A DNA stretch of 64,000 nt. Source: Litomosoides sigmodontis (lineage: Eukaryota > Nematoda > Chromadorea > Rhabditida > Onchocercidae). The DNA is taken from the NCBI GenBank assembly GCA_963070105.1, contig OY718803.1, forward strand, positions 4,384,507-4,448,506, in the 5' to 3' direction. Made by a program: the position numbers and the translations under genes. Under the pieces are notes generated by a model, which was not told the DNA's origin, did no database searches, and saw only the letters and a program-made list of their open reading frames with translations. This document shows positions 1 to 13,195 of this stretch, piece by piece. How positions within the stretch are numbered: position 1 is the first letter of the stretch; each line of letters opens with the position of its first letter.

Positions 1-130
1 AAGCCCACAAACGTTTCCAAAAAGGGTGGTGGACAGCTATATGATCTGCTCTTATCTGCTTTTTATTAGTAGGTTACTACCAATAAAAAATATTACAAGC
101 TAAAGTGATAGTTTTTGGTGTTAATTTTAC

Positions 131-1166
131 CTCGAAAGGTCAATGTTGGTCCCTGAGGAGATCGAATAATTCTCAATGTGATCCAGTTTTCTCCGCGAGT
201 CAACACAAGCAAATGTGTAACACCAAGAACTGCACCGTTCACAACGAAATCTTTTAGATTGTTCCGTTTCATCACCTGAAATGTAAAAGAGAGGATGAAA
301 TTTTATAAAATCAAAGAAGTAAAGACAGAAACTCTGCCCCACAGTTTTCAATAAAGAACTAAACTCCTTCCACTTGCTCCCTTAGAATTCGGATCAAGGA
401 CTGAGAAGCCATTTCCCTTCAAGTTAATAGCATAACCTACCTAAATATAGTCAAATATTACGTAATGCATCTTTTTTTGCTTGCTTAAAATCAAAAAATT
501 CTCTAAACGGTAAACAACCTCATTTATTAAACGATAATCTTTCTACACCGAATTTCAAAATAGCATTCGAAGTTGAAAAATAAGGAGTAATTTAGAAGGA
601 AATACGCCTACTCTAAGCTTCGATGCAGTGAAAGGTTCCATGATAACACGTATATCCTGTTCAAGAGAACGGACAAACTGTCCAACTTTCCCACGATGAA
701 TGACCATTGAGTGGGGTTCTTTCATTATCTTTCGTTCTGCCTCTTCATTTGACTTTTGCTTCATCATTTTCTCTTCATGCTTTTCAAAATCAATACACTG
801 TAAATTTAAATGAAGAATATTTTATTTCAGTCGATGGCTAACTAAACTTAACAATAACTGGCTCTCTAGAGTGTCCTGTCAGCAGAACGGCGAACAAGGG
901 ATGTCCCGATCAACAAAAAAATTTTCAATGTGAAAACGATATTCGAATCAAAATGCTGACTCACTGACATTTCTTGTGTAATACCACAAAGCAACATATA
1001 AAAGGTATTTTTTTAAATCCTTTACAAAATGCAATACAAAGTATCTGCATATGATTCACTATCGATGTAGTAGTTGTAAAATCAAACTTACGGAGTTTTT
1101 TTCCGTTTCTTTCGATCGTTTCTTGCTATAGTTGCCAGCATTCCTACCGTTTCGCCTCCTCTTCAT
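131..1166 (-). CDS. lpd-6: Peter Pan / SSF1-type Brix-domain ribosome biogenesis protein, N-terminal part (runs off the left edge)
   Basis: Three exons read right to left: 1166-1092, 797-612 and 275-131. The phases are consistent: 25 codons, 62 codons, then 48 codons plus one base. The start is a basic segment (MKRRRNGRNAG). It is followed by the family signature EPHSMVIHRGKVGQ, then VIMEPFTASKLR, NNLKDFVVNG and the GVTHLLVL and GPTLTF blocks. These match the start of the Brix domain in PPAN/SSF1 proteins, which act in the nucleolus in 27S pre-rRNA processing and 60S subunit assembly. Exon 3 ends in phase 1 at a GTAAAA donor (positions 130-125). I found no convincing further exon in bases 1-120, so the rest of the Brix domain lies outside the window. 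The gene is divergent from nduf-7, about 0.7 kb away. Family assignment is confident; the symbol follows C. elegans usage. Confidence 0.88.
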
Positions 1167-1860
1167 TGCTTCCAGTCCTTCAACATAGACATTCTTATGT
1201 TATAACACACAAAGGATGGCTTCAGCTCATCTTAACACTTCGATCTCTTATTAAGCCTGAACACCTCATTAACTACCGATCCACCTTAGCCACACAAATA
1301 AGAAACTTCCACTCCTCGATACACTACGTTCCTTTCAAATATTTTATGGCCGTAATCGTGGACATTCATTCTTTTCACGAAGTTCGCATTTTTGTAGGAT
1401 GAGAAGAGAGCACATAGACAGGACTGAGTGGACTAAGCTCATTAAATGAAGTGAGACATATCTTGTTCATCAACTAAAGTGGGAGAATTCGTGAAACATA
1501 TGCACAGAGAGGTCAAGTTCCAGTACAGCTTTCCGACTACCAAGCTGGAGATTGGGTTGTAGAAAAATGTCGCAAATAGACTGAAAGTTCTCTCTTTTGC
1601 CATTTCTAGACACGTAGAGAGAGAGGGAGAGAGAAAGAGAGAATAGTACGGGACGACCGAATGAATGTGCTACGGAGCTCATATATCACTCGGGATGCGT
1701 GACGGGCCGCATTTTAGCATTATTTCAAGATGCAGGCATTTTGAGCGCAGCGGTTTCGTCCCATTGTCCCGTCTGGTCCAGTAAATTTCCATTTCACATT
1801 TCGGAGATTTTCGTTTGCTTCACACATTTTATCTTCATTTCAGGCGGAGGTTCCTGCAGA
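1167..1860. promoter_or_regulatory. Shared divergent upstream region of lpd-6 and nduf-7
   Basis: About 690 bases separate the start codons of two divergent housekeeping genes, so promoter elements for both should lie here (inference). A purine-rich GA run lies at about 1616-1643. A pyrimidine-rich stretch ending in TTTCATTTCAG at 1832-1842 is a good trans-splice acceptor 18 bases before the nduf-7 start. No coding exon was recognised. Confidence 0.4.
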
Positions 1861-2761
1861 ATGGCTAAGAGCGCTGGGATGTTTGCGAATTTACGGCGAA
1901 TGATTGCAACAATGACATGCCAAATTCGATGGGAATCAAGCAAGGCACTAGGACCAACTAGTCCTATGGCACCGGCTGAGAAAGGGACTAGGCCAAAGGT
2001 TACCTTTAGTCACTATGTATGAACTGTAAGTTATCTATGGTAGCAGTTTATTTTAGTTTTAAAGGTTATTATTTGTAGGGGATCTGGGGACTGCTGGGCT
2101 CACCGTGGCAGGATCCCTTGCCGAAAGGCGAAATGGCTGTGACACGTTTGGATGATCTAAATAATATGATCCATCGATGCTCACTGTGGCCGATGACTTT
2201 TGGATTGGCCTGCTGTGCTGTTGAAATGATGCATTTCGCTGCTCCGCGTTACGATATGGATCGTTTTGGCGTCGTTTTTCGTGCGTCACCCAGACAGGTT
2301 TGATGTTATACTCGTGCATAAAGAATTTCATTTTAGGTTATTAGTTTCTAGCATAAACTGATAGTCGAATGTGGAGGCTGTTTAGATTTTAAATTTCGTG
2401 TAGGTAGCACGCAGGTTTCAAGCAATTACAATAATTTTAAAATCTTTTGAAATAATTGCCATTTTAGTCGGATGTTATGATTGTTGCTGGAACAGTAACC
2501 AATAAAATGGCCCCAGCAGTTCGACGAGTTTATGACCAAATGCCTGAACCGAAATGGGTAATCAGTATGGGTTCATGTGCAAATGGTGGTGGTTATTATC
2601 ATTATTCATATTCAGTGTTGAAAGGTGTTGATCGAATTATTCCTGTAGATATCTATGTTCCCGGATGTCCACCATCGGCAGAGGCATTGCTGTATGGCGT
2701 ATTGCAGTTGCAAAAGAAAATTAAACGGAAACGAGAAGCTTTAATGTGGCATAGAAGGTAG
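1861..2761 (+). CDS. nduf-7: NADH:ubiquinone oxidoreductase 20 kDa Fe-S subunit (NDUFS7 / PSST)
   Basis: Three exons (1861-2016, 2079-2297, 2468-2761) give a 222-residue protein. This is close to the usual size of about 210. It is the complex I subunit that carries iron-sulphur cluster N2 and sits at the quinone site of the mitochondrial inner membrane. All four cluster cysteines are visible: the tandem pair C97-C98 in [11 protein letters not shown]162 in MGSCANGGG and C192 in VPGCPP. The region before residue 70 is poorly conserved and basic with hydroxyl residues ([17 protein letters not shown]), fitting a mitochondrial targeting peptide. The first exon's donor (GTATGA after codon 52) is my choice; GTTACC after PK at 2000 is an in-phase alternative. 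A pyrimidine tract and AG end at 1842, consistent with SL trans-splicing. Identity is certain; only the exon 1/2 junction is not. Confidence 0.95.
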
Positions 2762-2896
2762 TTTCTATATATCAGGCTTTCTGGATTTGGTTTTCTGTAT
2801 TTTTCAATGACTAAAAGCTTCAAAGATCCGATAACTTTTTAGAAAGTTGTACTTATAACAGTAATATGAAATCAAGCTGTTTTGTAGGTTACTTAA

Positions 2897-2942
2897 AAGT
2901 CATCAGGAGTAACTTCAGTTTGTAGGTTACCCCTGATGACTT
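2897..2942 (+). repeat. 17-bp stem, 12-nt loop hairpin in the nduf-7 3' UTR
   Basis: Arms 2897-2913 and 2926-2942 are complementary over 17 positions with a single A-C mismatch. The loop is 2914-2925. It lies about 135 bases after the nduf-7 stop and before a candidate poly(A) signal, so it should be transcribed in the 3' UTR. Confidence 0.8.
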
Positions 2943-3166
2943 CGCGTTTTTGAACAAACCTGTATTTCTTGAATTGTTCTTTTTCAGCACTGTCGTGCTT
3001 GTAGTGGAGATTTGTGTTTGTAGTTTCTGAAGAGTTTTAATACCCATGTTCGCACTTTTGCCTTGTTTTTAGATGTTAATCAACTTTCGTTAGCTAGAGG
3101 GCTGGTATCTTTGGAGCTGTATTAAAGTTTTTTGCGCATTTGTTTTTATTTTGTGTCATAGATGTA

Positions 3167-3172
3167 AATAAA
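3167..3172 (+). terminator. Candidate poly(A) signal of nduf-7
   Basis: AATAAA lies about 405 bases after the nduf-7 stop codon, in AT/T-rich sequence and before the next gene. No other signal was checked exhaustively. Confidence 0.4.
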
Positions 3173-4292
3173 GGATTTATGGAAGCTGTTGCTTATTTGA
3201 TTAAAAGAAAAGGTCAGTGACCTGTCGACTTCAATGTCCGCAATAACTGTTTTAGGTTTACTTATAGAATTGTTTTATGAAGGCGAGATGCTAGGATGTT
3301 GCGAGAGTTAAACACTCCGTGACGTTTAACATTTTCTCAGCCGAGATAAGCGTTCTTTAATCTCTATTCTCGTCGATTTTCGTCATAAGTTTTTAAATTT
3401 TGCGTGTGCATTGGGTCAGCTCTACTTTATAATGAAAAAGGCTGGATTCTGTGATATTATATTTATCTATTAAGAACATTTCAGCTCTTCCTTCCACGTA
3501 TTTTTTTATATATGTTTGTATTCTAGAATGGTAGTACAGTACTAACAGTTTTATAAAGGGTCTATGTAAGAATAGATTGTAATTTCACAGGATCTTCTGT
3601 ATTTGTAGTTTTTTAATTGAAGTTCTACGAAATTGTAGTTTCTATATTCTGATTCTATGAAACCTATTAGCACTTTTATAACCTGTTTTTGTTTTCCCTT
3701 TCAGAGTTTATTAGCTATGAATAAGGCATATTGAGTAATTTTCTAGTTTTTCACTGATTTCAGTGGATTATATCATATTATTTGATCGTGGATAGTGAGT
3801 ATGGCTTAGAATTAAAATTACTATTTAATTTTTTTTAGAGAGATCGATGACGTTCTTAGGGTGATGGAGGGGGTTGGTTTTCGTTTTGAAGTGTTAGAGT
3901 AATTAGTGATGAAAGCAGTATATAAATTTATGTATAAAAATTAAAAAATTTATAAAAAGTATGCCATATCAAAAGTAGCGGTACATGGAATTAGCTAACA
4001 CTTGCATATTCCAAAACTTCGGTATTGCTTAGCAACTGTAGATTTCATTTGGGATAAGTATTTCCTGTTTTTTCATAATTTGCATATGGTACTGTCGGCA
4101 TCGATTATTGCCCCTATTATTTGGCCGCATTGACAAAATAAGGATTAAATTGTAACCACTCCTAATATGCATTTGTGAAGCAAATTATTTTAACTTTTAT
4201 AAAGGGGCTCCAGAAATTTCAACTAATTAGTGAACAAAGTGGGATAGAGCGTACTACATAGATTGTGAGAAGCGTTTTTGATATTTCTTCCA
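3173..4292. other. Intergenic spacer between nduf-7 and gei-17
   Basis: AT-rich sequence with T-rich runs. No exon, RNA gene or clear repeat was recognised. It ends in the pyrimidine-AG sequence TATTTCTTCCAG (4281-4292), a likely trans-splice acceptor for gei-17. Confidence 0.5.
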
Positions 4293-4326
4293 GCGTAAGG
4301 ACTTTGTCGTCGGCATTCAATGGATT

Positions 4327-7300
4327 ATGGCTGCGGCCAATACAGCTGAACTCGAAGCACTGGAAGTAAGTTTGGCATGCTTTTTTCCACTGTTTCTATT
4401 TGAAAGTTTTTTATTTAGTATTGGCTCTCACCCTGATATTCGAAATACCTATTTCCTTGAATATACGCAATTAGAGACTGCATGATTTCAGAAGGCGTTT
4501 GATTAATTTTGTTAGAGATAGCGTGAATCCGGGTTTTGACGCATACCTAACACAAGTATATTGATTCTTGCATACGTCGTCGAATGTTATCTCCCGTCAA
4601 TACGTACGAGAGAATTCTATAAGAAAATGTTGTTATCCATAATAAGCAGTCCTTCTCTATGATGTGAGAGGCGAAAATATGACGTACAAGAGAAAAGGAA
4701 AAGGAAAGTGATGTGATGAAGATGACCCTCTTCATTAACCCTTTAGCGATTTTTCTTCATTCAAGCTGCTGTTCATTACCTGTTGTCCAGTGAAGATGGC
4801 ATTTAGAGGTCACGGCCAACATGCGGTCCTCATTTTCTCTCATGTTAAGAAAGACAAATGAGATTCCTACTTCAAGTTACAAATTAAATCCGGGTCACGA
4901 TTCATATAGTTTATTGCCAAACGAATATTAGTGGTTTTGATAGGTTTACGTGCATCCATTCCCAACTACGGTACTGCTACCACAGTAATTAGGTGTTATC
5001 GGCGCATAGTCATAGCGATCCCTTATGTCGGTCATAACCTGCAACTATATCTCCCTCATTTTAATTAAGTTAGGTTTTTTTTGATTTTGATGAAATTTTT
5101 ATATTTTGATTGCAATATAAAAAATCAATAATGTTGGTTATATAATATGAAAAATTCTCGTAAGTGGTTTAAATATTATATGCTATCCTTGACGTTAAGT
5201 TTAAAATACTCGTAAATAACAATCTTACGGAAAATATCAGGTAACTACACTTCGTACACTGTTCCACTATTATAGAGTATTGATTTATGGGATTGACGTC
5301 TCAATAATTTTGCTGGCTAATAAATCTGCAAAATTTATTAATCAATTAGTCAAACTTGTCGGTACATTATTTTAGGCTTAAATAATCTTATTATAATCTC
5401 TGCAACTGTGTCGTAAGAATTCGATTCCCTTGGTGATCCTACTTCTAAGAAATTCTCCAGTTCATCAGAGAAAAGTGACATTTTCTAGGCATCATTGCAA
5501 CAATTCCGTGTGAACGAGCTTCACATTTTGCTGTCGTCATTCAAGTGCCCCAAATTAGGAAAAAAAACAGAACTTGTGCAGAGGTAAGTATTTCCAGTAT
5601 GATAGAAAACTTGCTAATAACTGCTTGATATACCTTACTTTTGGTAGCTAATTCTTGCTTTAACAGTTTGTTAGATCTTTATTCTGATGCCTAAGAATTT
5701 CGACATTAAAGCATTACCTATTAAAACATATTTCAGGTGTATTAATTTGCTGCAAAACGCTCGTAATCAGGCTGCTGTAATACAAAAAATTCGCGAAATC
5801 AGTTCCAGTCGACGTTATAGTGCATCAAGCGCGCCTTCAATACCCATGTATAATCATGTGGATGGTAACGGTGTCATGAATGGTTACAATCCTGTAATGA
5901 CATTATCATCTGCACTGATGCAACAGCAGTATATCAGTGCACACAATCCATTTTCATCACAATTGGTTCAAATTAGAAGTTTGAACATTGCTGATTTGCC
6001 ATTTTATGACAAAGTTCGTTTCATGTCTTAACTTCTTGATTGGAATTTTTCATGAATTTCTCATGATGATTTTCTTGCATTATATTTGAAGCAGCTGTTT
6101 CCTTCAGCAACAAACACTACTTGAACTTTCCGAATTGCCAGCAAATATTTCGGGTATTCGATCAACATCTCGGTTGGCTTTTACGTTTGCTGTTCCACCG
6201 AATGTTATGCCACATATTGCTTATAGGTTAGTTTAACAATTCTTCCAGGATTCAAAAAATCATCAAATGTTCTTTTCTGCAGTTGTATATTGCACAGTGT
6301 TCCAATTGCATATTTCAGGAATGAATCCACGGCCCTACCACGTACTGAGTTACAACTACGATTTTTTTTATTGGATCATATGGCTGAGCAACACGATGAT
6401 TTTCCACCCAATTGTAATGTGAAGATAGACGATGTTCCAGTTACTCTTCCGGTAAATATGGAATCCGTGTTATTTGTTTTTTTTAGGAAATCTCATATGA
6501 ATCTGAAGTTTTTCAATAGTAGTAAATTGCGGAATTTATTGATGCAATGACGCAATCATTCCGTGTTTTTTTGCATAAATTTGGTTTGTTTTTTGTACAG
6601 AATATTATCCCAACGAATAAACCAAATGTGGAACCGAAAAGACCGAGTCGTCCGGTGAACATAACCCCTTACTGTCAGCCTCCGCGAGATACCATGAGAC
6701 CACATCGGTTGGTGGTGGAATGGTCCGCAGATAAACGCTCTTGGGCACTCGGTATTTATGTCGTAAAAAGGCTTACATCCGATATATTGCTGTAAGATTT
6801 CTGCTTAATATTTTCATTTAATAGGTGATTTATCAATGAGATTAAGTCTATCAACAAATGGTTTTTATTCTGATTTGAATGGGAATAATGTGAAATACTT
6901 CATAATTCGAAGTGGAAGATTTACAATTTTTAGTCAGCGCTTGTTAGATAATCTTGCTACTCGTCGCGATGCGGAGGAAACAAAACGTGTAATTAAAAAT
7001 CGTTTATCTAGCGACGATGATACGATTCAAATGGAAACTTTGAAAATGTCTTTATTATGTCCTGTAAGTGTACCTTTTCTCTCCGCTACTTGTTTCGGTT
7101 TTGCAATAAACCTTGTGTATTATGGAAAATCGTCATCTGAAATGTGTGTTGTTGATATTATAGACTTTTGCACACATTGTTGCAAAAGACCTACTGACAA
7201 AAAAAGTTTAGATTATCCGTGCTTTTCAAACGTTGTGCTAGCGTGAAATTAGACGAACATTGAACACCTTATCGTGCCTTGAGTTCTAGATCGTGGTCTA

Positions 7301-8777
7301 AAGATATAAGATTTTTTAACTTACTACATATTTCTTTTAATTTAGTGTAGGAAATTTTTTTAATTGCTCGTGAGCCACTGGTTATATTATTCCCTAATTA
7401 TTCATCTCTGTCAAAAAGTAGTGATTCATGGATCTTTTGCAGCTTGGAAGAACTCGAATGCTAATACCGGTTAAAGCATATGATTGCGCACACTTACAGT
7501 GCTTCGATTTATCGAATTTTTTGAGAATGAATGAAAAGCGACCGACTTGGAAGTGTGCTGTTTGTAATAACGGTGCACCGTACAAGAAACTGATCATTGA
7601 TGGGTATGCTGTTTTCCTACTACTGCGCTTAGGACAGAAAATTTCCTTTTTTTGCAATCTGAAATAGTTGTATCGTTGAGCTATGTATTCTATAAACTCA
7701 ACTTCAATGCATTTAGATGCAAGTGATATTTAATTCTAAGCACAATTTACTCATTTTCCATCTTCATTTTAGTTTCATAGGAATTTTGAGTACTGAACTG
7801 ACATATATGCAGGTTTCAGGTATTTTGAAAAGGTTCTGAAAGATACAACTTCGAATATCACAGAAGTGGAGTTATTGCATGATGGCAGTTGGCGACCAGT
7901 TGATGAAGAGGATAAATCTGCTTCTGATAATGAAGAAGAAATAAATTCTTCAAACGATTCAAAAAGTTATGCCAAAATCGTCAAGAACAGTGCATTACAT
8001 AATGGTAATCGAATGAATGCAATAACCGATGGTGACGTCATAATTCTGGATAGTGATGACGATGATGAGGTACTAATCTTTTTTAGTTTTTAGTTTGGTA
8101 ATTGATAGTTCTTCCGCATATCTTTTGTTTTGTATTTTAAAGTTTAAAATACGTAGTTCGTATCGTCAGTTATTTTCTAGCGTAAAGATATTTCCATCGA
8201 AATTTCCAAATTCCATATGTTTCGGCAATTGACTGACTAAATAAAATCTCAAGTTTTTTAGGTTGTGCAGCAACTGCCGTTACAAAGTTCTATAAGTAGA
8301 GGGAAAAGGCGGAACATCACTCCTTCGGTTGTATGCATCGACCTCGATGACACCGATTCGGCAGATCTTTCACCGCAGACATGTCAGACGTCCCGCATTT
8401 CTTCCACAGCGTTATCATTCAACAATAACACATCAGTGGTAGCATCCACATCATCTTCATCAGCAACTGATGTAACGGTTGGAACTTCTACTCAGATCGG
8501 TAGCAGTCGCCCGGTCGTGCAATATCAACAACAGCAACCGCAACATACAAGTCAAACAGTGCAGTACTTTCCAAATCCTGCGGTACCGCTTGTACCACCA
8601 CCTGATACTGTAATGGCAGGTACTAGTAATGCCAATTACTTTCATTCTTTCGAACAGCCATATCCATACTATCAACAGGATTTCAATACTCGTTTAATTG
8701 CTGAAGAACTGCGACAATTTATGGCAAATATTCAACAATCGACAAATACACCCAGTTTTCCTAGATACTCGTCATAA
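4327..8777 (+). CDS. gei-17: PIAS-family SP-RING E3 SUMO ligase
   Basis: Ten exons join in consistent phase to give 636 residues: 4327-4365, 5489-5583, 5737-6013, 6108-6226, 6319-6451, 6601-6791, 6934-7063, 7443-7603, 7820-8069 and 8262-8777. Domains in order: a SAP-type DNA-binding helix pair at about 14-60 (FRVNELHILLSSFKCPKLGKK); a PINIT domain at about 125-310 (IADLPFYDK, then EPKRPSRPVNITP); and an SP-RING with zinc ligands C343, H345, C366 and C369 (DCAHLQC ... TWKCAVC). A SUMO-interacting motif follows at 455-458 (VIIL then DSDDDDE), with a second SIM-like acidic stretch at 488-495 (VVCIDLDD). The tail is Ser/Gln-rich. The enzyme transfers SUMO to nuclear proteins. The exon 3 donor (GTTCGT) is weak but needed for phase. 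An upstream ATG at 4320 meets a stop after nine codons, so I start at 4327. Confidence 0.93.
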
Positions 8778-11700
8778 TTGATTTCATAACCTACTGTATC
8801 GGTTTCTTGAGTCTGAATCTGTCTCAACCATTCACTTGAAGTTTTTTACATTACTAAGTGAATGTCAGCTGTGTCGAATATGTTTTCAAAACTCTCCAAC
8901 GAATACTCTGACAGTGTTCTCTTTGTTTTTATAAACTTCACTACTGTTATGAGGTTTAGTACGCTTGTGACGGAAAAATTTCTATGATTGTAATTTTAAC
9001 GAGTGTAATGTAACTTCATTTTTCACTCCTTTCCCTGTAATGAGAATAAGTCGAGAGACACGGCTTGGTTGAGATTGCCGGTGGCTTTATATGAACAGTA
9101 TTTTTGGAAGTAGGAATTATTTACGTAGAGATGTAAAATTCATTGTAACCTGTAGAAATATTTTTCTCATTTTGCTGAGCTATCTGTAGAAAATATATAT
9201 GCAAATTTGATGTGAGAGTTAATGTTCGTTGGTGATCTTGCGGCGAGCTGTCCCCGTATTTTAAATAGTCATTTCATGAGGAAATCGTCTGAATCGCTTA
9301 CTTAGTGTGGATATTCATCTTTATCAAAGAAAAGTGGAATATCAAGATGCTATTCAAAAATGTGCTACCTTTACTTTCCGACATGTTTCTATGGTGCTAT
9401 TAAAGGTGGAAGTAGTGTGGTCGTTATGTCTAATAGTCAGTTTTTTGGTGTATTTATCATGCAGAAGTATAGAGGTACTGATTATTGGGTGTTGCTTTTT
9501 CCTCGGTTTTTTTATTTGATTAATCTTAACGTATGATTCCCTATTTCTGTAGTGAAAAATTGTTGATCTCCCGTTACCACAGAAGTTTATAATCGGAATA
9601 CAAGCTGTGGAGGGCGATTGCTGGGAAAATAGTGTTGATTATGCGGAAAAGCTTCCCTACTTATTGCACTAGAACATTATGATCTTTGAATTTTACGAAG
9701 CCAAAGTATGGGTTCTTTGGGTAACTGATATTAGACCAGTTTCATAGCAGTGACTTAGATTCATGTGGGAGATATACATCTAACAGAAATTTGTGAGTCG
9801 AAAGGTAAGAATATCCTGGATAGCTTTGTCAAACTCTTTTGATTTTGTTTGTTTGTGTTTGTTTTAATGCCATTCATCCATATCTATTTGCACGCGATGT
9901 TATGAGCATTCTATCATTTTCAATTTGTTCATTTATTTTGTCAAAAAAATCTAAATTCATAAGTCAGGCATGCGAGTTTACCTGAGGAAATATTTCAAAC
10001 AATCCAGTTTAGTGATTCACAAAGTATGATCTCTTTCTTCAAAAGATGAAATTTGCTATATTCAAGTATCTCATCCATCTTCAGTTACTGTTCAGATTTA
10101 TAAGGTTTGAGGGTATACAGAGTTTCATTTCGGCATGGATGCGAAAGGACATGTGCGCGTTCATTAAGATTATTAATATTGTTAAGGTTAATCCTCTTGT
10201 TAAAAAAATCAAATAAATGGCTGAAAAAAAAAGCCTCGACGTTGCTTCTCAATACAAGTTTAGAGTGTGCGTATAGGAAGGAGGAGTTGGCCTCCATTTA
10301 TTGTCAGAGTAGGTTAAGTGTACGACAACTGCACTTGGTGTGCAGCTTGTCTGCATTTAGCAAACAGATATGGGGCTTCTCGCAATTTTTTTTTTTTGAA
10401 AATGGGAAGAAGTGCATGGGAAGGGTTGCTGACTTCACTTTCATCCACTCGCACTTCGATCAACGTTAGTGCTGGTTTGCTTCCTTCTCGCATTTTTTCT
10501 TCACTGCGATGTATTATGCTGTGAATTACACCTTTTATTTCTAAAATTTTTTTTAAACATTTTACCGAGGAGTTGATATAAATACAGTGGTGAATGCGAT
10601 GATACGGTGGGAGTTATTGAGTCTTTACAGTTACAGCACACTTGAAAGCAATCTGAGATTTTTTCAAGTTAGAACACTGTTAAATTTCATACTTCAAATA
10701 TACTTAGTATTCTAAAAGACGACGGTAGGATGTAAGAGTGAGTATCTTGCACTTCCCACCCCATGCTGTTTTTTCGAAATTCAAATCATTCAGTCGTACA
10801 AGGTAAAATAATGCAGTAAGCAGAAAGAGAAGAATTGGATGGATGATGCATCAGGCTTTTAGCAGTTTCTGAATCTTAAAATGAGAATTTCGCGAAAGTA
10901 AAAAAAGCGAATTAGAACCTGTATTTTATACACAGAGTTAACCGGCAGCAACAGTACATCTGCTTTTTCTAAGCAGGTCTATCCTGTGAAATTACATTAC
11001 ACAAGGTGAAACATTAATTAATCTGCGTAAATATGTCTGTCAAAAGGATAATTATTAGAAAGGAAATTAAAAGCAAAGGTCGATGAATTTTGCATGTATA
11101 GAAGTACTAATATCAGTGTTGCTTTCTCATAACGCTATTCTGTTCTATGCTATATTTATAGACTGAAGATTTTATCGCTATCCTGATTTGCTATCACTCA
11201 AAACATACCAGTAGGATGCTTAGCAGTTATGGAAAACTTTTTTGATTTTTTTTTCTGGAAGAAGTATTTTTCTCAAAACTACTTGTGGAATACTATTACT
11301 TCCAATGATGTACTCCACAAGGCAGAAATTTCTCATTTACAAAATACAAGTAATTTTTAAAGATTAGAAGTGGAAGATAAAATTCTGAAATAAATTTCAA
11401 AAAAATCCCATAGCTCCCAAAACTAATTCAGATAATCGAATTAGAACAATTAGACTGCAATTATCAATGATCGGTGATGGGTTAGGTAAAATGGATATCC
11501 AAGAAATGATTTCATATCGAGAATGGATGTAACTTTGTTGCCTACATAACCTGAAAATGTTCTTTGCTTTCTTGCCACTGAAAATGAGCAGAAATCATTA
11601 TTCTATGGCATCTGAGTGAGAAAGAATTGGTAAAAAGATATTGCATGAAGAAACAAATGCTACGGCCTGCTTAAAATGTGTAACTTATAAAGGCATCTGA

Positions 11701-12068
11701 GCGTGAGAAGTTGAATTAGGAAACCGATAGGACAATTCTGGTTAAATACCGGATTGGTGGGAGTAAAGCACGTGTAAAGGAAATTATTTCAGCTTCAGAT
11801 GCAACAAAAACTAAAGCAATATTAGACTAATCTTTTTCGAAACAGAATCGGTTCAGCTGCCGATAAGTTACATAGCAATGAAATAAGTTTTAAACTTACA
11901 TAATTATACTTACTGAATTGGCACATTTTCGCAACTTCAAAATTGTTGCTAGCTATCTATTGGTGATTGAGCTATAGAACTTCGATATTTTATTTGAGTA
12001 AAATTGAGAGAAGCAAAAGTTGTTCAGTACTTCTGGAAATAAGAATTTCAACTAGCTATTTACGAATG
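8778..12068. other. Convergent gei-17 / mef-2 intergenic region with both 3' UTRs
   Basis: The 3' ends of gei-17 (plus) and mef-2 (minus) face each other over 3.3 kb. Open frames up to 120 codons, for example at 10107-10469, show no family motif and no supporting splice structure. No RNA gene or mobile element was recognised. Confidence 0.5.
11989..11994 (-). terminator. Candidate poly(A) signal of mef-2
   Basis: AATAAA on the minus strand, about 75 bases downstream of the mef-2 stop codon. Confidence 0.5.

Positions 12069-13195
<1,127 letters not shown>

Noticed and set aside
1..120. Possible fourth lpd-6 exon at the left edge
   Set aside because: No reading from any AG acceptor continues the Brix domain; treated as intron running off the window.
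2017..2030. GTAAGT-like donor at 2026 after nduf-7 exon 1
   Set aside because: Using it would place an in-frame TGA (2020-2022) inside the exon; the GTATGA donor at 2017 keeps the frame open.
10107..10524. Overlapping plus-strand open frames between gei-17 and mef-2
   Set aside because: No motif; composition typical of AT-rich noncoding sequence.
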